Shown here piece by piece: positions 57,338 through 64,000 of a stretch of 64,000 nt of DNA. Under the pieces are notes generated by a model. That model searched no databases. It was not told the DNA's origin and worked only from the letters and a program-made list of their open reading frames with translations. Both the position numbers and the translations under genes were made by a program. Source of the stretch: Ferrovibrio sp046297895 (GTDB lineage Bacteria > Pseudomonadota > Alphaproteobacteria > Ferrovibrionales > Ferrovibrionaceae); NCBI RefSeq assembly GCF_046297895.1, contig NZ_JBKBHC010000005.1:186001-250000 (forward strand). Reading direction: 5' to 3'. Numbering within the stretch: position 1 is the first letter of the stretch; the number at the start of each line of letters is the position of its first letter.

Positions 57338-58765
57338 TCAGGCCACCCGCAGGTAGCCCATCATGCCGGTTTCCTGGTGTTCGATGATATGGCAGTGAAA
57401 CATCCAGTCGCCCGGCTGGCCGGCGACGAAGGCGATGCGCACGCGCTCCTTGGGCCGCACCAGCACGGTGTCGGCCCAGTGCGGCGGCAGGTCGCGCTCC
57501 GACGAGCCCAGCACGCGGAAGGTATGGCCGTGCAGGTGCATGGGATGCTGGTGCGGCGTGCCGTTGAACAGCTCGACGATGTAGCTGCGGCCCGATTTGA
57601 GTTCGGCCAACGGCGGCGGCAACGCCCCCTGCTCTGCTCCTGGGCCCATACCCGGCCAGACCTGACGGTTGATCGACCAGAACACCTTCTGCGTCAGGCA
57701 GATTTCATCGGGGCTGACACTCATCTGCTTCGCCCAGGCCTGCAGGGCCGGATCGGGATTGCCGGCCAGAAGGCTGAATTCAAGCTTCTGCGCCGTTTTC
57801 AAGTCGGGCTGCGGCAGTTCCGCCTCGGGCAGGCGCAGGGTCGCCTTTGTACTGCGCATCGCCGCGCCGGCCGTGGCGATCCTGGCCAGCACGCGCGGCT
57901 TCGTGCTGAAGATATCCTGCAGCGCGATTTCGACACCGGCTTTCTCGGGCGCGACGAAGGCCACATCGGCACGCATGGCCGGCCCAAGCCGCCAGCCCTG
58001 CAGGGCAAAGGGTGTGCAGGCATTGCCATCGGTGGCGATCACCACGGCCTTCGCGCCGGGCAGATCGAGTTGCGGGATGCGGGTGGAATCCAGATTGAGG
58101 ATCCGCAGACGCACGCGGGCACCCGGCGGCACGCTGATCGTTGGCGCCACCATGCCGTTGGCGGTGCGCAGGCTGCCGAAACTGCCGGCCTTCGCCGCGC
58201 CGGCATCGGTGAGGAAATCCTCGAAGCGGCCGTCATGCTGCACGCGCCAGTCTTTCAGCGCGATCACATGCTCCACGTCGAACAGGCCCTGGTCGCGCGG
58301 ATCGTCCACGATCAGCACACCGGCCAGCCCGCGCCCCAGCGCCTCCACCGTGTTGCAATGGGGATGGAAAAAGAAGGTGCCGGGATCGGGCGGCGCGAAG
58401 CTGTATTCGAAGCTCTCGCCCGGCCGCACCGGCGGCTGGGTGATGTAGGGCACGCCATCCATGGCAAAGGGCACACGCACGCCATGCCAGTGGATGGCGG
58501 TATGCTCGGCCAGCTCGTTCTTCAGCGTGGCGGTGAAGCCCTCGCCGCGCGTGGCACGCAGCACGATGGGCAGGGTCTCGTTGCGGTCGTCGTCATAGAG
58601 CCAGAGATCGGATGGACCGACGCAGCCCGGCAGGGTCCTGGGCACGCGCCTGGCCGTGAGCTGGTAGCTGACCGGCAGAGCCGCCGCGCCGCGCGGCAGC
58701 AGGGCGACGGCCACCGCGCCCAGACCCGCTTGCAGCAGATGGCGGCGGGTCAGAACAGCGGACAT
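57338..58765 (-). CDS. Multicopper oxidase, Tat-exported
   Basis: 475 residues from MSAVLTRRHLLQAGLGAVAV at 58765 with a twin-arginine signal (TRRHLLQAG). Three cupredoxin domains with all copper ligands: HWHG near 86, FFHPHC near 126, HQHPMHLHGH near 411, and MFHCHIIEHQETGMM near 453 (T1 His-Cys-His plus axial Met). Probable copper tolerance/laccase-like or bilirubin-oxidase-like role in the periplasm; substrate unknown. Sits 99 bases upstream of degP on the same strand. Confidence 0.94.
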   Translation of the reverse strand: MSAVLTRRHLLQAGLGAVAVALLPRGAAALPVSYQLTARRVPRTLPGCVGPSDLWLYDDDRNETLPIVLRATRGEGFTATLKNELAEHTAIHWHGVRVPFAMDGVPYITQPPVRPGESFEYSFAPPDPGTFFFHPHCNTVEALGRGLAGVLIVDDPRDQGLFDVEHVIALKDWRVQHDGRFEDFLTDAGAAKAGSFGSLRTANGMVAPTISVPPGARVRLRILNLDSTRIPQLDLPGAKAVVIATDGNACTPFALQGWRLGPAMRADVAFVAPEKAGVEIALQDIFSTKPRVLARIATAGAAMRSTKATLRLPEAELPQPDLKTAQKLEFSLLAGNPDPALQAWAKQMSVSPDEICLTQKVFWSINRQVWPGMGPGAEQGALPPPLAELKSGRSYIVELFNGTPHQHPMHLHGHTFRVLGSSERDLPPHWADTVLVRPKERVRIAFVAGQPGDWMFHCHIIEHQETGMMGYLRVA

Positions 58766-58826
58766 GAGCGGCCTCCGGGACGGGAGAGCGCTGGCGACGG
58801 CTGGCGCAGACAAACAGAAAAGTAAG

Positions 58827-58919
58827 TGGCGGAGGGGGCGGGATTCGAACCCGCGGTACGACTTGACATCGTACGGTGATTTAGCAAACCACTGCCTTCA
58901 GCCACTCGGCCACCCCTCC
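58827..58919 (-). tRNA. tRNA-Ser (anticodon GCT)
   Basis: 93 bases on the minus strand with a long variable arm (CCGTACGATGTCAAGTCGTACCGC). Acceptor GGAGGGG/CCCCTCC, anticodon loop TTGCTAA (anticodon GCT, reading AGC/AGT), T-arm GGTTCGAATCC, encoded CCA at 58827-58829. Confidence 0.97.
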
Positions 58920-58991
58920 GCACGCGAGTGGGTATTAACACAGTGTATGCGGGGCCTCTTCTAAGGCTCAGGGGCTGGCCTGTCAACGATC

Positions 58992-59498
58992 CTAAGCCGC
59001 TGAAATGGCGGCCGGTTTGCCGCCGGTCCAGGCCACCAACTCGCTGTAGGACAACGGGAAAACCGCATGCGGGTGGCCAGCGGCGGCATGCAGCAGCGGG
59101 AAACGCTGGAGACTGTCGTCGATCACGACCGGCAGGGCCTCCACATGACCCAGCGGCGCCACGCCGCCAATGGCAAAACCGGTGGCCCGACGCACCAGGG
59201 CTGCATCGGCACGCCCGGGCGGTGCATTCAGCCCCAGCGCGCGGCCCAGGGCCGCCACGTCGCATTGCCGGTCGCCGGCGACCAGGGCCATCACTGGGTT
59301 GCCTTCGGCAGCAAACACCAGCGACTTCACGATGGCGCCCACTTCGCAGCCCAGCCCGGCCGCCGCTTCGGCCGCCGTGCGCGCCGCGCCGTCCAGCACG
59401 ATGATGCGGCCATGCGCGCCGCGTTCGGCCAGGGCGGCCTGCACGCGCTGCACCGAGGCGCTGGCCAGAACGGCCGCGGTTTCGGCCGTCTCGCTCAT
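58992..59498 (-). CDS. YbaK/EbsC-family aminoacyl-tRNA deacylase
   Basis: 168 residues from MSETAETAAVLASASVQRVQAALAERG at 59498. VLDGAARTAAEAAAGLGCEVGAIVKSLVFAAEG holds the conserved Lys of the YbaK fold; GDRQCDVAALGRALG, ATGFAIGGVAPLGH (G-x-x-P motif) and VIDDSL follow. It is likely to clear mischarged tRNA (Cys-tRNA-Pro or Ala-tRNA-Pro type). ATGA overlap with the GST gene upstream. Confidence 0.9.
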   Translation of the reverse strand: MSETAETAAVLASASVQRVQAALAERGAHGRIIVLDGAARTAAEAAAGLGCEVGAIVKSLVFAAEGNPVMALVAGDRQCDVAALGRALGLNAPPGRADAALVRRATGFAIGGVAPLGHVEALPVVIDDSLQRFPLLHAAAGHPHAVFPLSYSELVAWTGGKPAAISAA

Positions 59499-60121
59499 GG
59501 CACCTCGAAGCCGCGCTGCACGCCCGGCCGGGCCATCAGCGCATCGTACCAGCGCTTCACGTTCGGATAGGTCGCCAGGTCGATCAGGTGCCATTCATGG
59601 CGTGCCGCCCAGGGCAGGGTCGCCATGTCGGCAATGGAGTATTCCCTGCCGGCGAGGAATTCGTTTTTCGCCAGATGGCCGTCCAGCACCTTGTAGAGCC
59701 GCTGCGTCTCGGTGGTGAAGCGGTCGATGGCGTAGGGCACCTTCTCCTTGGCGAAACGCACGAAATGATGCGTCTGGCCCAGCATGGGGCCGAAGCCGCC
59801 CATCTGCCACATCAGCCACTGGATCGCCTGCATGCGCGCGGCGGCATCCTTGGGCAGGAACTGGCCGCTTTTTTCGGCCAGATAGATCAGGATCGCGCCG
59901 GACTCGAACACGGCATAGGGCTTGGTGCCGTAGGCGGCCGGCGGTTCATGGTCGACGATGGCGGGGATCTTGTTGTTCGGATTCACTTTCAGGAAATCCG
60001 GATCGAACTGCTCGTCCTTGGTGATGTTGATCGGGAAGGCCTGATACTTCAGGCCGCTTTCCTCCAGCATCACGGAGACCTTGCGACCGTTCGGCGTGCC
60101 CCAGGTGTATAAGTCGATCAC
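59495..60121 (-). CDS. Glutathione S-transferase, YfcG/YghU (Nu) type
   Basis: 208 residues from a GTG at 60121 (VIDLYTWGTPNGRKVSVMLEESGLKY), with AAGGA 7 bases ahead. The thioredoxin-fold half contains NPNNKIPAIVDHEPPAAYGTKPYAVFESGAILIYLAEK (cis-Pro and glutathione Glu-Ser), and the helical half has MLGQTHHFVRFAKEKVPYAIDRFTTETQRLYKVLD and EYSIADMATLPWA. This is the Nu class with disulfide reductase activity. Close paralogue of the gene at 60576. Confidence 0.92.
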   Translation of the reverse strand: MIDLYTWGTPNGRKVSVMLEESGLKYQAFPINITKDEQFDPDFLKVNPNNKIPAIVDHEPPAAYGTKPYAVFESGAILIYLAEKSGQFLPKDAAARMQAIQWLMWQMGGFGPMLGQTHHFVRFAKEKVPYAIDRFTTETQRLYKVLDGHLAKNEFLAGREYSIADMATLPWAARHEWHLIDLATYPNVKRWYDALMARPGVQRGFEVP

Positions 60122-60131
60122 GGCGAAATCC

Positions 60132-60569
60132 TTACTTGATGTGCTTGAGGAAATGGAAGCTGGAGATGCTGTAGCGCTGGCGGAAATAGAAGCGGTGCGC
60201 TTCCGCGCGATGCGTGCCGGAATCGAGGTCCACCACCTTGCGGCCCTCGTGCCTGGCGATGCCCTCCACCCAGTCGAGCAGCAGCGCGCCATAACCACGC
60301 GAGCGGCCGGTGGCCGTAGTGACCAGATCGTCGACATAGATCAGCGGACCATGCACCAGCCGCTCCTGCCGGCGAAAGCCGATGCAGGCCGCAGGCACAC
60401 CGTTGCCGTCGGCGGCATAGGCCAGCATAAAACCTTCCTTGTGCTGGCGCTTCACCCGCGCCACCAGCTCGGCGGCATCCTTCAGATGCGGCCGCAATTC
60501 GTGCATCACCGGGAAACAGGCGGCGATCTTCGCGTCGGTATCGGCGATTTCGACCTTGGCGTTCTGCAT
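60132..60569 (-). CDS. GNAT-family N-acetyltransferase
   Basis: 145 residues. Acetyl-CoA motif A: LIYVDDLVTTATGRSRGYGALLLDWVEGIA (R/Q-x-x-G-x-G/A as RSRGYG), preceded by beta-4 ACIGFRRQERLVHG. The N-terminus has DTDAKIAACFPVMHELRPHL, a common pattern in single-domain GNATs. Acetylated substrate unknown. It sits between the two Nu-class GST genes on the same strand, 10 and 6 bases away. Confidence 0.9.
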   Translation of the reverse strand: MQNAKVEIADTDAKIAACFPVMHELRPHLKDAAELVARVKRQHKEGFMLAYAADGNGVPAACIGFRRQERLVHGPLIYVDDLVTTATGRSRGYGALLLDWVEGIARHEGRKVVDLDSGTHRAEAHRFYFRQRYSISSFHFLKHIK

Positions 60570-60575
60570 GACGGC

Positions 60576-61280
60576 CTACCCCTTCACCACGCTGGCAGTC
60601 TGACCGAACAGCACCTTCTTGGCCTCTTCGGTCATCACCGGAACGCCCTGGTTGATCGCCTTGCCCTTCTCGTAGGCGACCTTGGTGGCGGGCCGGGCCC
60701 AGATGCTGTCGAACCAGCGCTTGAGGTTTGGGAAATCCTCCAGCTTCTGGCCCTGGCGCTCATGCGGCACGATCCAGGGATAGCTGGCCATGTCGGCAAT
60801 GGTGTATTCGTCGCCGCAGATGAAGGCGCGGCCGTCCAGGCGCTTGTTCAGCACGCCATAGAGCCGGTTGGTCTCGTTCACATAGCGGTTGATCGCGTAG
60901 GGGATTTTCTCGGGCGCATACTGGCTGAAATGATGATTCTGGCCGCACATGGGGCCGAGGCCGCCCATCTGCCACATCAGCCATTCGGTGCAGGCGACGC
61001 GGCCACGCAGGTCCTGCGGGATGTGTTTTTTGTACTTGTCGGCGAGATAGAGCAGGATGGCGCCGCTCTCGAACACGCTGACCGGCGCGCCGCCATCCGC
61101 CGGCTTGTGGTCGACGATCGCCGGCATGCGGTTGTTCGGCGCAATCTTCAGGAAATCGGACTCGAACTGCTCGCCCTTGGAAATGTTCACCGGCTTGATC
61201 GTGTAGGGCGTGCCGGTCTCTTCCAGGAACAGGGTGATCTTGTGGCCGTTGGGCGTCGGCCAGTAATACAGGTCAATCAT
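60576..61280 (-). CDS. Glutathione S-transferase, YfcG/YghU (Nu) type, second copy
   Basis: 234 residues: MIDLYYWPTPNGHKITLFLEETGTPY, APNNRMPAIVDHKPADGGAPVSVFESGAILLYLADKY, MCGQNHHFSQYAPEKIPYAINRYVNETNRLYGVLN and EYTIADMASYPWIVPHERQG. It shares the Nu-class pattern position for position with the 208-residue GST but has a C-terminal extension (EKGKAINQGVPVMTEEAKKVLFGQ). First gene of the GST-GNAT-GST-YbaK run. Confidence 0.93.
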   Translation of the reverse strand: MIDLYYWPTPNGHKITLFLEETGTPYTIKPVNISKGEQFESDFLKIAPNNRMPAIVDHKPADGGAPVSVFESGAILLYLADKYKKHIPQDLRGRVACTEWLMWQMGGLGPMCGQNHHFSQYAPEKIPYAINRYVNETNRLYGVLNKRLDGRAFICGDEYTIADMASYPWIVPHERQGQKLEDFPNLKRWFDSIWARPATKVAYEKGKAINQGVPVMTEEAKKVLFGQTASVVKG

Positions 61281-61482
61281 GGGCGTCTCCGGGCTAGACA
61301 GGCAAAGGATGGAACAGGATCAACCGCGCGGCAAGGCGCAGGCCGGGTCCAGTTAGCGCGCAAGCGAAGCCGAACAAGCCTTTCCCCGTGGGCAATCAGG
61401 CCCCGGCCCGGCCCCTGCCAGACTGCTGCCAGAATAGGGATCGCGCCGTGCCAACCTGCTCCATCGGAAGATGGAGACTCCC

Positions 61483-62169
61483 ATGACGCAGCACCGCCCG
61501 ATCCGGCTCTATTCCGGCCCCTTGAGCATGTTCGGGGCCAAGGCCCAGATCGCCGTGCTGGAAAAGGGCCTGGAGGCCGAGGTCGTGATGGTGCCTTTTG
61601 ACATGAAGGCGCTGTACGAGCCCAAGCACGGGGAAGTGCTGCGCATCAACCCGAAACGACAGGTGCCGGTGCTGGTGCATGGCGCGGTGGAGATTTTCGA
61701 CTCCACGCAGATATTCGAATACCTGGAAGACCTCTGCCCCGAGCCGCCGCTATGGCCGCGCGACATTGCCGGCCGTGCGCGGGCCCGACTGCTGGAACTG
61801 CAGTCGGACGAGGTCTATTTCCCGCATATCATCCGCCTCATGGGCCTGCAGGCCGCGCCCACCGACGCGGCCGCCGTGGCTGCGCGCGCCGGCGCGGCGC
61901 AGTTCTATGCCCGCATGGACAGCCTGCTGGATGACGGACGGCCCTGGCTGTGCGGGGATGGCTTCAGCTATACCGACATCGCCTTCTACATGGCGCAGAT
62001 TTTCGGCGACCGCATGGGCGCGCCGATCCCCGCCGACGCCACGCGGCTGGTCGCCTGGCGGGCGTGGATGGGCGAACGGCACAGCGTCCGGCAGGTGGCC
62101 GGCGCCATGGGCCGCTGGCTGCTGAGCCAGGGCCGTCCCCTGCCCGCCTTTCTGCAGGCCCTGGTCTAG
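61483..62169 (+). CDS. Glutathione S-transferase family protein
   Basis: 228 residues from the ATG at 61483 (MTQHRPIRLYSGPLSMFGAKAQIAVLEKGLE), with GGAG 7 bases ahead; an ATG at 61471 is in frame. Thioredoxin-fold half with NPKRQVPVLVHGAVEIFDSTQIFEYLED (V-P-V-L, E/D-S glutathione contact) and a helical half with WLCGDGFSYTDIAFYMAQIF. It belongs to a different GST class from the two minus-strand copies. Divergent from them by 200 bases. Substrate unknown. Confidence 0.9.
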   Translation: MTQHRPIRLYSGPLSMFGAKAQIAVLEKGLEAEVVMVPFDMKALYEPKHGEVLRINPKRQVPVLVHGAVEIFDSTQIFEYLEDLCPEPPLWPRDIAGRARARLLELQSDEVYFPHIIRLMGLQAAPTDAAAVAARAGAAQFYARMDSLLDDGRPWLCGDGFSYTDIAFYMAQIFGDRMGAPIPADATRLVAWRAWMGERHSVRQVAGAMGRWLLSQGRPLPAFLQALV

Positions 62170-62212
62170 CCCCCGGTTGCCAGATGGCCGCAGCCAAGCG
62201 AGGCTTGCGGCC

Positions 62213-64000
62213 ATGACCGAGGATTCGCCCGCCGCCCCGTCCGCCGACCTGGCTGCCGACCTGGCCGCCGCCCTGGCCCAGGCCGAGGCCGTGCTGGCGC
62301 AACGGCCGGACGATCCGGCCCTGCTCGACCTTGCCGCAGGCTGTGCGGAAGCCCTGGGCGACCTCGCCAAGGCCGAAGACTATCGCCGCCGCGGGGTGCA
62401 GGTCGCGCCGCAAAACCCGGCTGCCTGGATCCGGCTCGCCACCCTGCTGCAGCAGCGTTACTCGCCGGAAAAGGCAGCCGCGGTCTATCGTCGCGCCATC
62501 GATTTGATGCCCAATGATCCCCATCTTCATCATGCGCTGGGCAGCGTGCAGGAACGCATGGGACATCTCGGCAAGGCCGAGTATGCCTATCGCCGCAGCG
62601 TAAAGCTGGCCCCCGACCCGGTCTTTGCGTCGCAGGCGCTGAATGATTACGCCAGCGTTCTGACCGCACAGCAGCGCCATGACGAGGCGGAGGCTGCCTA
62701 CAGGGCGGCCCTGGCGCGCAGCCCCTACGCCAAAGCCGCGAACAACCTGGCATCGCTGTATCACGGTCTGGGCAAGATGGCGGAGGCGGAGCAAGGCTAT
62801 CGCCACGCCCTCGAACTGAAACCGAATTACCCGCATGCCGAATTCAACCTTGCCAACCTGCTGCATGAGCAGGGTCGGCTTGCGGAGGCCGAAGACGCCT
62901 ATCGCCGAGCCATTGCCAGGGATCCCGGCTTCACCGAGGCGATGAACAACCTGGGTCTGCTGCTGGGCGAAACCGGCCGCTCCGAGGAGGCCATCGCACT
63001 GCTCAGGCTGGCCCTGCATCAGGAACCGCAGCATGCCGCCATCAGCGTAAACCTTGCCGACCTGCTGCATCAGCGCGGCGATGCCGACGATGCAAAGCTG
63101 GTGGTCGACGCCGCGCTGCTGGCACATCCCGATGACGCATTGCTACGCCTGACCAAACTGATGCATTGCCTGCCGGCCCTGCCCGACAGCCCCGCATCCG
63201 CAGAACAGGGCGTGCAGGCCTTCGACGCCGAGTTGCAGCACTGGACGCAGCATGCGCTGCAGCCAGGCAATCGGCGCGCCGCAGCCGAGCATGTGGGTCA
63301 CAAGCAGCCTTTCTACCTGGCCTATCGCGCCGGCGACCATCGCTTGCGGCTGTCGGCTTTCGGCGATGCCACCGCCGCGCTGATGCGCGATGCCTTTCCC
63401 CTGCCATCGCCGCAGCCGCCGGCGCGGCAACGCATCAGGCTGTGCGTCGTGACGAAATACATCCGCAGCCATTCGGTGTGGACCGTGGTGCTGAACGGGC
63501 TGCTGAGCCAGATCGACCGCACGCGGTTCGAGACCGTGCTGCTGCATACCGGAACGGCCAGCGAGGCCGACATGGCTGCCGTGCGCGGCATGGTCGATCG
63601 CCTGTACCCGCATCCACGCGATTTCCGGGCCGCCCTGGACATCCTGCGTGGCGAGCAGCCCGACATCCTGTATTACCCGGAGATCGGCATGGATGCGCTG
63701 ACCAACCGGCTGGCCAATCTGCGGCTGGCACCGGTGCAGGCAGCCGGCTGGGGCCATCCCGTAACGACGGGACTGCCCGAAATCGACCTGTACCTGTCAG
63801 GCGATCTGCTGGAGCCGCCAAATGCGGCGCGGCACTACCGCGAGCGGCTGGTGCGTCTGCCCGGCACCGGGGCCTGCACGCTGTCGCCGCCGGTGCTGCC
63901 CATGCCGCTGCCGCCCGAGATTGCCGCTCTTTTGCCGTCAGACCGCCGCATCGCACGTTTCGTGCTGTGCCAGCATGCCTTCAAGTTCGACCCCGCCGAC
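62213..64000 (+). CDS. TPR protein with GT41 (SPINDLY/OGT-like) glycosyltransferase domain, 3-prime truncated
   Basis: 596 codons open to the end of the window with no stop, starting MTEDSPAAPSADLAADLAAAL at 62213. Residues ~20-310 hold seven to eight tetratricopeptide repeats, for example EAEQGYRHALELKPNYPHAEFNLANLLHEQGRLAEAEDAY. From ~370 the catalytic part begins: RQRIRLCVVTKYIRSHSVWTVVLNGLL, LRGEQPDILYYPEIGMDALT, and PVQAAGWGHPVTTGLPEIDLYLSGDLLEPPNAARHYRERLVRLPG, the GT41 signature. It probably adds a sugar to Ser/Thr of proteins such as flagellin; the target is unknown. Confidence 0.93.
   Translation, partial: MTEDSPAAPSADLAADLAAALAQAEAVLAQRPDDPALLDLAAGCAEALGDLAKAEDYRRRGVQVAPQNPAAWIRLATLLQQRYSPEKAAAVYRRAIDLMPNDPHLHHALGSVQERMGHLGKAEYAYRRSVKLAPDPVFASQALNDYASVLTAQQRHDEAEAAYRAALARSPYAKAANNLASLYHGLGKMAEAEQGYRHALELKPNYPHAEFNLANLLHEQGRLAEAEDAYRRAIARDPGFTEAMNNLGLLLGETGRSEEAIALLRLALHQEPQHAAISVNLADLLHQRGDADDAKLVVDAALLAHPDDALLRLTKLMHCLPALPDSPASAEQGVQAFDAELQHWTQHALQPGNRRAAAEHVGHKQPFYLAYRAGDHRLRLSAFGDATAALMRDAFPLPSPQPPARQRIRLCVVTKYIRSHSVWTVVLNGLLSQIDRTRFETVLLHTGTASEADMAAVRGMVDRLYPHPRDFRAALDILRGEQPDILYYPEIGMDALTNRLANLRLAPVQAAGWGHPVTTGLPEIDLYLSGDLLEPPNAARHYRERLVRLPGTGACTLSPPVLPMPLPPEIAALLPSDRRIARFVLCQHAFKFDPAD

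Noticed and set aside
55772..58825. Long plus-strand frames antisense to degP and the multicopper oxidase
   Set aside because: Both minus-strand genes have complete catalytic motifs; the antisense frames have none and no ribosome sites.
61281..61482. Possible small gene between the divergent GST genes
   Set aside because: Short frames are interrupted and have no ribosome site; read as a promoter region.

Overview
The window is high-GC bacterial chromosome with tightly packed genes. It most likely comes from an alphaproteobacterium of the Rhodospirillales type. Supporting this (established knowledge plus inference) are the rpiB-glyA-nrdR order, a Bpt-type leucyltransferase, an NDUFS4-like complex I accessory subunit, a DUF6898/livHMGF/DUF6867/livK operon, and a Mg-type HemB lacking the zinc cysteines. 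I see no phage, transposase, integrase or CRISPR. The genus cannot be fixed from the sequence alone.

Layout. 1-7.6 kb (minus): nrdR (cut by the window edge), glyA and rpiB, then a complete branched-chain amino acid ABC importer operon. 7.7-11.3 kb: a RidA-like gene behind a perfect 20-bp AT palindrome, then a valine-catabolic operon (isobutyryl-CoA dehydrogenase, 3-hydroxyisobutyryl-CoA hydrolase, mmsB). 11.4-15.9 kb: a membrane PAS histidine kinase, a solitary HigA-like regulator abutting hemB, and a second beta-hydroxyacid dehydrogenase. 16-22.7 kb: a FlaG-like protein, a penicillin-acylase family hydrolase, motA-motB-RDD and bpt. 22.8-26.3 kb: a TRAP system whose binding-protein gene is broken by a 154-bp imperfect duplication, facing dctQM. 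26.7-34.8 kb: two unknown proteins, a pentapeptide-repeat protein, a ureohydrolase, and a LysR-controlled AtuA-like/TctC locus. 34.8-37.8 kb: an SDR, a 630-bp non-coding stretch with a perfect 22-bp palindrome, then photoactive yellow protein (PYP) and its chromophore-activating CoA ligase.

37.8-42.8 kb: tRNA-Arg, an NDUFS4-like gene, tRNA-Pro, a DUF192 protein, a histone-deacetylase-like amidohydrolase, and a TPP-riboswitch-controlled ThiZ-ThiX-ThiY pyrimidine-precursor importer. The importer promoter grows out of a 16-bp tandem repeat that copies its -35 hexamer. 42.8-45 kb: a PAS_5 protein, a double cold-shock-domain protein with an RGG-like linker, and a Panacea-like protein. 45-49.5 kb: coxG and a form II CoxS-CoxL-CoxM molybdo-hydroxylase. 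49.6-53.7 kb: a diheme cytochrome c and NAD-binding protein divergent from a TetR regulator, then a cobalt-type nitrile hydratase. 53.7-58.8 kb: a degP/response regulator/histidine kinase operon and a Tat-type multicopper oxidase. 58.8-62.2 kb: tRNA-Ser, YbaK, a GNAT and three GSTs. 62.2-64 kb: a TPR/GT41 glycosyltransferase running off the edge.

The most striking system is the pyp-pcl pair. It implies a blue-light sensor carrying a p-coumaroyl chromophore, yet no photosynthesis gene and no tyrosine ammonia-lyase is visible in the 64 kb. Next in interest are the chimeric dctP, the promoter-in-repeat upstream of the TPP riboswitch, and several unassigned palindromic operators.
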